Source: Linanthus parryae (taxonomy: Eukaryota > Streptophyta > Magnoliopsida > Ericales > Polemoniaceae). Taken from it: a stretch of 64,000 nt of DNA. The position numbers and the translations under genes were made by a program. Positions 32,271 through 44,700 of the stretch are shown here, in pieces. The stretch is taken from contig JALGPY010000006.1 of the NCBI GenBank assembly GCA_023055425.1, positions 72,076,127 to 72,140,126 of the forward strand, read 5' to 3'. Numbering within the stretch: position 1 is the stretch's first letter; each line of letters opens with the position of its first letter. Under the pieces are notes generated by a model. That model worked only from the letters and a program-made list of their open reading frames with translations, was not told the DNA's origin and searched no databases.

Positions 32271-32390
32271 AACTTTGATGTCCGGGAAATTTATGTTTTC
32301 CAACCTGTTAATACTAGAAACTTGGGCTGTAACTTTGATGTCCGGGAAATTTATGTTTTCCAACCTGTTAATACTAGAAACTTGGGCTGT
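32271..32390. repeat. Exact 60-bp tandem duplication
   Basis: The 60-bp unit at 32271-32330 is repeated without a single difference at 32331-32390. It starts AACTTTGATG and ends CTTGGGCTGT. The perfect identity implies a very recent event or an assembly effect. Confidence 0.9.
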
Positions 32391-32990
32391 AATGTTCTGG
32401 TTCGCTTCGGTTTGTACCGAGATCCAAACCGAACCCTAGTTCACGGTTTGGGAAAAACTCGAACCTAAACCGAACGGTTTATAAACGGCTTGGTTTGCTT
32501 CGGTTTCCCAGAAACGTTTCGGTTTAGGCTCGAACAGTAGTTTACCGGCTACAATTTCAAAATTATTGAAATTTAGTCCTAAAAGCTTAAAAAACTCAAA
32601 AGCTTGAAATAGAACACACTGCTCAAAAACAGAAAACTCGACCCAACAAAATGAGTGTACAAGCCAACAGCAAGGAAAATAATCATACGGCTTTGTCAGC
32701 TCGCAAAAAATAATTGAGAACAATTAATAGACATGTTTTTTTTTAGAATCAATTAATAGACATGTTAAAGACAACATTAACATGTTATATATAGTAAGTA
32801 ATGGGATATAACCGGTTTAATCGGTTTAGCCGGTTTGTAAAAAGTCTGAACCTAAAGCGAACCCTTTAATTTCAGTTTGAAATTTTACGAACTTAAACAG
32901 AACCACAAATTCTTCTGAACCGAACCAAACCAACTAGAACGGTTCGGTCTGGATTGCAGTTTGAGCAATTTAACTAGCAGCCCTAGTTAG
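32391..32990. repeat. Degenerate CGGTTT/AACCG-rich repeat
   Basis: Scattered motifs such as CCAAACCGAACC, GGTTTAGCCGG and GAACGGTTCGGT run through the stretch, densest at both ends. The ends are GGGCTG (32382) and CAGCCC (32981), so it may be a decayed hAT-type MITE; no target duplication is clear. Confidence 0.5.
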
Positions 32991-33504
32991 AACAAATTAA
33001 AGACAATGCATACACCAGAGCGATTTTTCGTACAGCAAACCATAAGATAATACATCTTCTTGCTAATGAAAAAAATTTGGCTTAACTGAGAATTCCATTA
33101 CTGGAGTATCATGAATATGATATTAGTCTTAGAAATATGTTCATCAAGCAGTAGCAGCTTGCTATCAAGGGTGTTCTACAATTACAATTCTTACAAATAT
33201 TTGGCAAACCCAGCAGTGGGAGAAAGGTCCTACAAGAATACAGCTAGCTTAAGATGAATTTGAAGATTTCAAAATTATAAGTGTTCTAATAGAGAAAATG
33301 GAAAATTAAGGTTTTATATATGGAAAAAGGAAAAGGAAAACTACTATCATACAAGAAAAATCAAAACAAACCTACAACAAGCATTACCAACCCAAGCAGC
33401 CCTAAGATTTCTTTATCTTGCATTCATAAAAGAGCATCATAGGTCTCCGGAGTTTTTGCCATTCGACAAACTGTTTTCAAGTCCAACCAACATATGTACC
33501 CACT
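32991..33504. other. Intergenic stretch and 3' UTR of the SCYL2-type gene
   Basis: The two host genes converge here. The last part (about 33300-33504) is probably the 3' UTR of the - strand gene. No further feature is recognised. Confidence 0.5.
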
Positions 33505-36500
33505 TTATAGCAAATCAAGCAGAGGTGGCTGCCCAGCCGCTGAATTGGAATTGCGAACAGGCCCAGGTTGCCCTTGGCTTCCCCTCCCTCTTCCTCTTCC
33601 GCTAACGCTTCCTCTTCCTCTTCCCACCGCCGTTAGTGGTGGAGGAGCTAGTCTAAGTGCACTGTGCTCACTCTTGCTAGAGGAAAATATGGATCCAATA
33701 TCAGCTGGTTTCTTATCATTGTAACCACCCCAAGCTGAACTGCCCTGATTTTGATTTAAAACTCCAACTGAGTTCTGCTGTGGCACCACGCCGTTCAAAC
33801 CTCCTATTGAGCTTCCCTGATGCTGATTCAGAGGTTCAATAGAACTTAGGGTGTTGAAACCCCAACTGTTGTTACTGTTGGCAGTGGGGAACTGTACACC
33901 ATTCAAGGTGCTTGTACTCAAACCAGACACTTGTTTTGCAGTGGAAGCTGCTGGGGTGCCATTAGGTCGAGGAGGCCAGTTAGCAAAGGGGTCTATATCA
34001 TCCAAACCTCCAGATGATGCTCCATTGTTTTGTGTGTGATTCCCAACGTCACCCAAGTGAGGTGTTGTTGAAGAAGACCGGGGAGGCCATTCTAAATCAA
34101 CTGGAGGACATGATGCAACATTTTGCTGGCTACCTAGAGTTGATGTTGAAGGAATGAAGTTCGATGAAGTGACTGGAGTTGGTTGATTAGCCTTAGCCTG
34201 AATGGATGATGACATGTTTGTAGTAGTGGACTGGACATTCACCGCAGGTCCCTTGGTAGTTGCAGGCCAATCTTCATCCCATGAGGACTTACTACTTGAA
34301 TTAGATGCGGCAGTTGCAACAGGTTTCTTCAATCCTGATTGAGATCCATCAATAGCAGGAGATTGTCTTACTTCTGAACATCCATCAGTCAAAGTTACTC
34401 CTCGTTTTTCTTCTATTTTTCTGTATGAAACAACAAATGACCAACAAAAAGATGTGCCATTCATGAAGATACAAGAAAGATGTGTTTTCCCCTCTGGATG
34501 AGTGCATCAAATTTGAGCAGACAGAGAGAGGCAGGGAGAGAGAAGTTCAAAAAGGTTATGAGCTGAGTGAATTACCTCAGAATATCCTTAACAAAGAGCA
34601 TATACTTGGCAAATTGCTGAACATTAAGTTGCTGAGCAATGAGAAGAGGTGTGACTAATGGCAGGACATGCTCTGCAGCAAATTCCAGTCCATACTGAAT
34701 GCACCACATTCAAAGAAACGAACCATAAGATGCTACCCAAAAAAGGAATTAGTAAGAACATCCAAATAGTCAGGTACACATAATAAGTCTGTAAGTACCT
34801 TCTTCAGTACAGAGTTTGCTACTCCAAGAGTACACATAAGAGTGGGAGCAGAATGGTCAACAGCTGTGCAACGCTGGATTGTTTGCAATATTTCTAAAAC
34901 AGCGGGCTTATCAAGCATGTTAACCATATCTCCTAAACAAAGTAGTGCATTTACTCTTACCTGCCAGTTGCCAACAATTCCACATCAAGACACAAGATCA
35001 AAGAAATAATAAAAACACTATACACACTACAGCCAGAACGCACCGGAGGAAAAATGAATTATTAACAAGATTGAGGATAGCTATTAGACGCAAATGATGT
35101 GACAAACCTATAAAGTTTTAACATCTTTCAACCAAAAATCGGATGACATCCGAGTGTAGACCTCAAACCCGAAAGGAATTCTCATGTTACCCAGTTAGCA
35201 ATCTTCTAAAACCTAACTCACAGGTGAACAAGTTAATTTACTTCTTATAACATCGACAAGGATCCAGCCCAGTCAGTTCATGACAGCATTCATCCTCCTC
35301 TACTCATTATCGGAAACATTCCAGATCTGACTGGTGAGGAACAGTTTATTTTACTTTTTACAACACAGACTAGGATCCATACTCAGATTGTTCGTTACAG
35401 GATTCATCCTCACGCTATTATTAATGCAGTATTTCAAATCTGACTGGTATTGAAGAACCCTCGAGACTAAGTTATCCAAATATTTGATAGAAAGGTGATT
35501 GACTGCAAATGGTTGGCGATCCATGCCCAGTTGGTTCATTAAAGTATTCATCTTCTCGATCTAATTGACACGGTATATCAATTCTGACTGGTATTGAAGA
35601 ACCTTCAAGACTTGAGTTATCCTAAATACTTGATAGAAAGGTGACTAATTGCAAATGGCTTAAGTATGATCAGAGGGTATGTTGGTCACTGTACACTTCT
35701 TGAGGTCAGTAGTTTTTCAACTCCATGATATCGCAGCCCTGAGAGATTAAACTTGTCGCTAGATTATCTTCACCTCCTATAACATGCTCCTTGTGAAACT
35801 CAACATGGGATTGGTACAAGGTTTCGGAGTGCTCTGAGAAGAATCCTACAATTATGAATAGAGAAAGTTTTCTATGAAAAGATGTCACCCCATCATAGAT
35901 CGCTCACATATGTGTAGCTTATTTTAAATTAACTTTTGACAGGTAAACAAAATGCGGAAGGATTTCTACAAAACCAAATGAAGGATAACAAACTAAATGC
36001 TAAAAGCTTGAAAAACATTTGGTACCAAAAGTGCTTCAGAACATTTAGTCCAGCACCGAGTGGGAAATGATTTGACCTCAAGTCCCTCACAATCTCACAT
36101 GTTCACGACCTGTTTTATGTCACACCTTGCAAGCAAGCATTGTCTAAAGAACATCTCGAAAGATTTCTTCCAGCATTTAGTCTTTATAAACAGGTTTTGA
36201 AGACTAGATGCTAAGATTTATATGTAACAGCCCACCATATAAAACTTCTTAAATCTGATTTTGAAAGACACAATAGAATAGTAAGTACAGCTGAAAGAAG
36301 AAATTATCAGAGGGGAAGAAATTACACACGTACAGCTGCAACCGTAGTTTTAAGAGCCAAACCATGAACCCTAGGCAAGATCCCTTGTTTGACTAACTGC
36401 AAACAATAAAAGACATGAGCATAAGAAAGGTATGAAGTATAACATACAAAGAAAACCTACAACTGATATCTGCAATTCAACGAACAAGACTAAATGGTTC

Positions 36501-38716
36501 TAGCTGTATAGAAAATTCATCAGAAATTTCACTTTTTCCTATGATAGGCATTCCCAACTGGAGAAGAGAATTTCCAGCATGCAAAGCATACGTGGATACA
36601 ATATTATTCTTCATCTGTGTGCCAGCAATAGTGGAATAGTTTTCAAATACCACTTGGAACTTTTATCCAAAGAAGATCCCTAGCTTAAACCATGGTAATT
36701 CTGTTTCCTAGTTTTTCTAGCATAGTTCTTGTGTTACATTGATTGTTAGAGAAAACACTTGGGGTCAATCAAACACAACACTGTTGCCATCAAATGAACT
36801 ATGTTGGAATCAAAATTTCAAAAGAAACTAAAACACAGAGACGCAACTAAGAATTTTGATAAAGATACGAATCATTGATTACAACATATACTATAGAATA
36901 CTCCGTCTCAAAAGGAGAGTTATGTTTACCACTTTGGGATATCCCAAAATTGTGTCCACTTTCCCGAATGGCCTATATTTATACAATCTACTTTGTACTC
37001 AATACCCCTATTACAACATGAGTTTTGAGAAAAAACTCAAGTTCCAACAACGTGCCAACAAAAAGACGTCGACAGTGTTTCAGTCAAAGATCCATTTTTA
37101 AACATTGTATAAAGTCATATGGGACTATCTTTTCGGGAAGGATGATTATATGAAAGAAAATAAGTGCATATGGAAACAAAGTAGTAGAATGGTAACCTCT
37201 GAACTAATACAAAACAAAAGAGAGCCACTAAGTAACCTAGACTATGATATATGTGAAAAATTCTGATGCATATAAAACCACAGACACAGGTCCCAATTAA
37301 ACAAGCAAAGTTTTAGCATATAAAAAGCATTTCCAGTGTCTTCAGGGCATGCATATAGTAATTCTGATGAGCAGACAGTTATTTAGGCAAAGTCTACTAA
37401 AGATTGCAAGAAAATAGGCAATGAACAATGCAATCTTAAGTAACTACGTATACCGGGTAAAGGTAACTGTATTCAAGTAGAACCAACAGATACCAAGAAA
37501 AGAATTCCTCAAACGCAGTTCGCACAAGTCCCTGGTCTAACAAATAAGTAGGTAAACAACAACAAAAATCGGGTAAAGAGTTGATCTTCTCGTGTTCCCA
37601 AACTCTGTGTAACTACATATACCGGGTAAGCTTACATGCAAGAGTAGTCATGATTGGTTACCCCATTAACACAAAAGTAACCACAAAGACGTCTACAACA
37701 GCGCTAACTCGTTTGTGTAGGCGTCAAGTAAAAGAAGTACTAACCTGAACATCGAGTTGCTTCGCCAGGGTAAGAGTTCTTTTCAAACCTTCCTCTTGCA
37801 TGCGCGCGTCATTATCGTCATAAGCTCGAATGAATAAGGGCAGGACATGTGAAACTAAGTGCTCTTGACTAGCCTGAATTTTGTAAATATTTTGGGGGGA
37901 AAAGACGACTTGTAAGAATAACAAGCTGAAAATGGAAATAAAGATATAAAGGAAGACGGCATAAAAAGACAGATTACCGAGAATGAAAGAGCAATAAACA
38001 TCAAAATGAGTACATAAAATTCAAAATAAGAATGAACGCCAAGTATAGATAAGACATAGCAGGATTATCTCATAGTTACGGTTTTCATTTTTTTCTTATT
38101 CTTTTTCTCCTCAAGTGCTTAGGTCAGGTAATTTAACAACCTGTGTCCATAAACCGATTCCATTGTAAAAAGAGATGGTATCTTTCCTCATGGAGCACTA
38201 TGTGGTAAAACTGAATCGAAGTCTTACCGACATGTTACAGTGAAGGATAAAGAAAAATATGTCATTTCGAGGGTTTTCAATGCCCAACAGAAAGTAGATT
38301 TTCATTAAGTAAAATTGCGGGGTTCCTTCAAATGTCAGACTTCTAATGTTTCGTTGAATTTTCATGCCGTCAATATGCTCATGCATTCTTTTCTGATCAA
38401 CAGATGTGAAGTTTCACTGATTTCTGCACCAGCATTTCTGGATATCCATATAAAACCCAAAAGAAAAACTGGTAACAGCCTGAAGAGCAGACCACATCAA
38501 TCCTTCCCTTCCTAACCCCTAGAAGCTGTCAAGGTATCAGATTAATCGCATTCTGCAACAGCTCAGGACTCTATTTCAAGAATAGTATGTAGTTTGTCCA
38601 ACCTGAAAAGCCACCTTCCTAATAAAAACGCCGCCTTCAGAATTGCGTAGCTGGGTTGCTTAGTTGAGAGAAAAGCAAGCTAAGAGCCTAAGATCAAGTT
38701 CCATGTGTATCATTCC

Positions 38717-38748
<32 letters not shown>

Positions 38749-41700
38749 CACCTCACCGTTTGGCACATCATAATTACTTAGCATTTAGCAAGAAAGCCAA
38801 AGTGTGAACTACTCTTTTCCAGCGTGAATTGTCTCCTTCAACAGTATGCAAGAATATTGAAAATAGCAGATCTGGACCCACATCTCAATGGTCGCACCCC
38901 TTCGTTGAAACTCAGTTTAAACCCCAAACTCCGGACGTGGAGAAAATCTCTAGCAGAGCATACCACAGGGACCCGCACAACTTATATGGCTAGAGAGCTA
39001 ATCGCATACAGATTTCCCCAACACAGTCCTCCTGCTCTCCCAATTTTATCTTCCATCTTTAACCAAAATGCTTCTTTGGAATAATGAGGTGCCAATTTAG
39101 GTGTTTTAAAGCTGAAATTATCAAAGCACTTGTTTGCATTGAAATTGTCTATGCTCACAAGATTTTACAGCTTGCTGGAATGGCAATGGCCCTGCATAGC
39201 TAGTCTAGAAATTATGTTTCTGACTGCATATTGATGTTGAAGTAAGCAATAGAACCATTAAGTTGGTTTCCACATAAATCCATTCGCGTTATTCCTCCGA
39301 TCACCATGAGATGACCCTTATCCTTCAGCTCTTTCTTAAATTAGTATACATAAATCAGCATTCCATCAGGGTCACAACAGTTATATTATTGTTTCAAAAT
39401 AAAAGAAAAAAAAAAAAAACAAAAAACAAAAACAAAGTCACTTAGTTTGATTACCTTGCTTATTACAAGGTCAGCATGCTTCACAAGAAGCAACAATGTC
39501 TCGCCTGCAGCTGTACTCAAGACGGGTACAAGAGCCGGCAGTGTAGATAGCTCAAAATCACTTCTATCCTGCAAGACGATGAGTATGTCATACTCAGAAC
39601 TCTAACAAGATCCAGCAAGCAACTGATTATCATAGGTCACTTGTAACAGACCAACTATTCTTTTACACTATCAACTATATAAATAGCATCATTAAAGGAG
39701 ACACTTTCACAGGATCAATCTCACGCGATTTTCTGCTACTCCATCAGGTTATTTTGGTACTTACGAACTTTCTAAAACTCACATAAACTATGCAAGGAGC
39801 CATTTTATTGTTTTAATACTCAGGCAGAAAAAGCAATCCTGGCCAAATAATCAATTTCTTATCTCTAACTTCTATTTTTATGAGATAGCAATTATATTTG
39901 GTTACTCAAAAAAATAAATTGATCGAAAACTCAAGGTGAAATTAACATAAACCTACATGCAGTTTGCCATTTGTAACCGGAAACCTATTGTAGTTCAATT
40001 TAGATTCAAAACCTACCTTCAGTTTGTCATTTGTTACTGAAAACCTACCACAGTTTCAGTTTAACCTCAAAATCTATATGCAGTTTACGAATTGATACTA
40101 ACAACCACGCATCCCCTGCGACTTCAAAAAAGTTACGTGACAGGGAAATGGTGATCGTCACGTGACAGGGAAACTGGTTACTGTCACGCAACAAGGTAAA
40201 CGGAATTGTCACATAAATGGTAACTGCTAACTGTCACCAAGAAGAAACCTGGTATTTGGCGCTGATGTTTTTTTTAACAGCGTAGGGGTTTTGTAGTTAT
40301 AGGTAGCAATTTGTAAGCTCAAAGTAGGTTTTGAAATTACATTGAAATTGCAGTAGTTTTCGGTTAAAATGAATAATTGTGCGTATGGTTTGAGGCTAAA
40401 TTGAAACTGGTAAGTTTACTGTAGCAACTGGCAAACCCAGGGTAGGTTTACGGTAATTTGTACAAAAATCAATGAGCTTCTGTAAGTATAAACAAAATAA
40501 CTTTTGAAGAATCAAACCCCCAAGGCTTAGTTAGATATCTTCTTCAAAAAAGAAACAACCAAAACTCAGAATAGTTTACATGCAGATACTCTGTATAAGT
40601 TGATGTGAAGCCACTTGTGCAAGAGCAATATAAGACGAAACAGGGATAATCCTTTGCAAAGAATTTAACAAAGTCGAAGATTTATTATCAGTGTCAAAAC
40701 ATATATTTAAGAAATGCAGGATAGATCAATTGCGAAGAAGCTGAATTCAAACACAGATATTAATGATTATTAGACACTCAATGCTTTCAGGAAAATGTGA
40801 TTTCTCTGGAGAGTGCCATACATACATTTTCATCATCATATTTCAAGGAAAATTTACATCAGCACAAAGCAAGTTCGATGTCAGTAGACATATAACAAGG
40901 AGCTGAATCACAAAATCATGAGGAATATTCACAAGAAAAAGTTACATCTTGCCATAAAAAAAAGACAAGTACTCTAAAGTGTAACATCTTAAGCCTTAAT
41001 AGGGAACATTCATCAGAAAGGTCCTAGTGGCATGATTAAATAAACCATAGTTAGGCATGCCATATTATTACTGAAACCCCACAACTAACAAACAAAAATA
41101 CCTGAGACTCTGCAATTGTCAGAACCATGGGAAGAATCATCGGTTGCATAACCATATTTCGGAGCTCTGCACAGAGTGGTGGAAGAACCTACATTGAACA
41201 GAATCAAAATATCCTTGAGTAAAATAAATGACAATGTACAACAGAAAAAAATGTTCAGCTTGTGGCATATCTCTATAGAAACTTTCTCCTCCTTTCTGGA
41301 AATGGTCTCACCAACTTATCAGCAATCTCCTAAACAAATTGTGTTCCCTCCTTTCCCATTCACTGTTGTTAGCTTCCCTAAAACAAGTTTCATAGATACC
41401 CCTGATAACTCTCATTAGTTCTCAGACGTCCCAACCAGTAAGTCCATAATTTTTACCCAACTAATTCAACCCATGATTTTTTTCATCTAGAAGAATTATA
41501 TTAGCTGGAAAAAAAGTAAACAGCAATCAATATGAAAGCTCCTGCTGAATCTGTTAATTCTCAACTACACCCAACAAGCATTTTCCAAACTCAACTGGGG
41601 TCAGCTACATAGATCAAAACCTCCTCCAGTTCCTTTTTAAATCTTGTTTTATGTATGTACTCATGCTCTCCTCGGCCTCCCTCTGAGTCCATTCTATGAC

Positions 41701-44700
41701 ACTTGAATTGGATCAACTTGTCCTCCTAAAAAGTGCATGTCAAATAATTTATAATTTGTACAGGCATTAAAACAACTTGTTAATCTCTCCTAATATGTCC
41801 TCTTTGGACCAAAACTGTACTACTTTGTTCTCAATAACACTACTCTAAGTCCTTTTAATATTTTGATTTAACATTTAGCCCATCTATAACTTTGAGTGTA
41901 TCCGATGAATTCACACAAACGCCTTTCAATGTACAAAAACTTTCAGATCTAATATAATATACTATGCCTTACAGCAATTTGCTTTGTCTGTTATTTTAGT
42001 GACCTTGTAACACGGCAAGTCATCTTCTATTCTCATGTACCAAAAATCATTAAGTATTCTTTTGATAAGCACCATTCCAACTTCACCCGCGCAATTTTAA
42101 AATGTTCTAACTTTAACCTCATAAGTTCCCTGTATAGATTAAGCAAAAGCTCTGAAGTTACAACATAACAGAATGAGAATAACTCAAACCTTATACCGCA
42201 ATACACGGGAGTCAAAATCCTTCCACATGTCTGATAACGCCTTGAGAAACTCGGACTTCTGCATGTTGTCTCTTTCCTGCAAATAATTATCAATTATGAT
42301 TGTCGGCTCAGAAGCGTATGAAATACCAGTGTCCTAACTTCTAAAGAACTTCTTACAGTGGACAATGATTCTTCATAGGACTTCAAAGAAAATCTGAAGG
42401 ACCAAAGTATATGAATACATGAGAGAGAGAGAGAGAGCATACTAGCATGTGGTCTAAAAAGCGAAGAGCACGCAATCTAGTGTCATTTCGGAAAAAGGCG
42501 GAACCTGCAAGCGATGCAGAGAAAACTTTCAGATAAAAGAACAGAAAAGTGCATACTCTCATGTTTCATTCGTTTATTATTTCTGTTATTGCTGTCCAAT
42601 ATTGTTAACAAGTGACAAATACCACACCAGATACATTCTTGCTTTTAGTTACTAGATACTTTTACAGGATTGGACTCTCTTGGCAGTGAACAAAAAAGAG
42701 AAAGAAATGAAGAACACTATTTCCCCTCCCCTACTCCTGAAAACCTTAACACAATGCAATTACTGTTTAACCCTCTACTGTTTTCGGCCTCAACATCAAG
42801 CATGTAACTGCTCACTCCAGTCTTCCACACAGTGTTTTGTCAATAAAATGACTGGACAGGTGGTTCTTCTTCGGAGCACCAAAAATCACAATTTGTCGCT
42901 TTTATACCACTTTTTAAGACGCTAGGCATGACCAAAAACAAACTCAGAACAACCAAGTAGATGAATTTTACAAGATACTGAATTTAACTTTACTCAATTA
43001 CCCCAAAGGAACTCAGAAAAATCAAATACCACACCAAACATTATGCGAGTCAAACCAATAGATACACATTCCCTGTAAATACGATCTTTGCTTCTGATAT
43101 GGATATTCAGAGCTACAATATTTATGGAACTTGATATGATTCATTCAATCCTCCGCCTGCTTGTACTTATTGTCTTATATTATTGTTGCCCTCGGTACCA
43201 AGCCCAGGTTACGGAGGACTGTTGCGATAGGTTGACAGAAAGCTTCAAATTTTGTCACTGCTTATAACCACAGATCATGTGGTGAATTATGTTGGTCGTT
43301 GTATGGGCCAGTTGATGTACTGAAACACTTAAAGAACGTCACTGCAGCCATGTCAGGACCCAAGAACTCCAAGTAGGAGAAAGATGGCTCCAATTTCCGA
43401 TTTCGAGAATTTTGGAGAAACTATCGGTCCATATCAGGACCAAGAACTCAGATCAAGAGGGATAGATTCAGATAGGTATATATATAGGGAGAGATCGAGA
43501 AACAGGAGAAGAGAGAAACCTTACCAATTCGCTCGATCTCCACCTCCCACCCAAGTCGAACCCAGAAACAAACTAACCCCCAAATAGGTTGTTCGAGAGA
43601 GAGTGAGAGTGAGAGAAAGAATTGGGTTTGTGCTCGATGTGGGTTTCAAACAGAGAGGATGGAGGTGGCTTCGAAGGTGGAGAGGAAGAGGTTTGGGTTC
43701 ATGATTCACCGGCTTCCATGGCCGAGAGCGACCTTGGGTCCGGGTTGTTGACGGCAGTGGTGGTTATGATAGTTACAAAGGTGGGTAGCAGTGGTGGTGA
43801 GAGAGAGAGAGAGAGTTGGAGATGATGGCGCCTAGAGATAGACAAGGGCAGAAGAAGAAGGAGAAGAGAGTGGAGTTGGGTTGGGTTGTAATTTTGTTGA
43901 ATTTTTGGGGGTCGAATTCTCTTTTTAAAGGGCCATTAGGTTCCATTAGTTATAAGGGAGACAGTGTCTTTATCCTGAACATGAAGGGGCAATGTGTCTT
44001 TGTGCCTAAAGATAGGGGATCAAAGTATCTTTTACCCCACAGTTTTTGCAGAAGTAGGGGTAGTCTAATAATGTTATGTACCCTTTTCGCTCATGCATAT
44101 ATGTTTATACCAACTGATTATTTGAGATGCCTAAATTCTCATACTATTTTGTAGTTTCTGGCTTGGTGACACCCTTCCTCTCTTTCTCACTATCTGTTGT
44201 ATTGATACATTGGGTGTGTTTGGATCAGAGGAAGTAGAGAGTTACTAAATAGTCAACAATCTGAAGAAATTAGTCAAAAATCTTCCTGAAATCCGGAATT
44301 CCGAGAATGGGAGGACTCCGGAACTTTTTTATCCGGATCTCCGGAAAATCCGGCGGAAGTCCAGAATCTTTTGGATTTTAGCTGTACAAACACACAGCCT
44401 TCCGAATTGGTACTAACCATTTTGAGCTGACTTTTTATTCTTTCCATGTGTCGTTCATTAATTGGACCACATAGTCAAAGTCATCAGAGTGAAAAACTCT
44501 TTTCATTAATATAATATATTTGGACCCCTCTGTGCCATTTCTCACAATTGGACCCCTCTTTTATTTTGTGCAATAAATAAACATTTTTATTAATATCATA
44601 TTATTAATTTTAATAAAAAATTATAGTAATCTACTTTTAGCTTTCTTATCCAAACGCTCCAGATAAATGTAGATTTTTAGCCAAACCTCTCGCTTACTTC

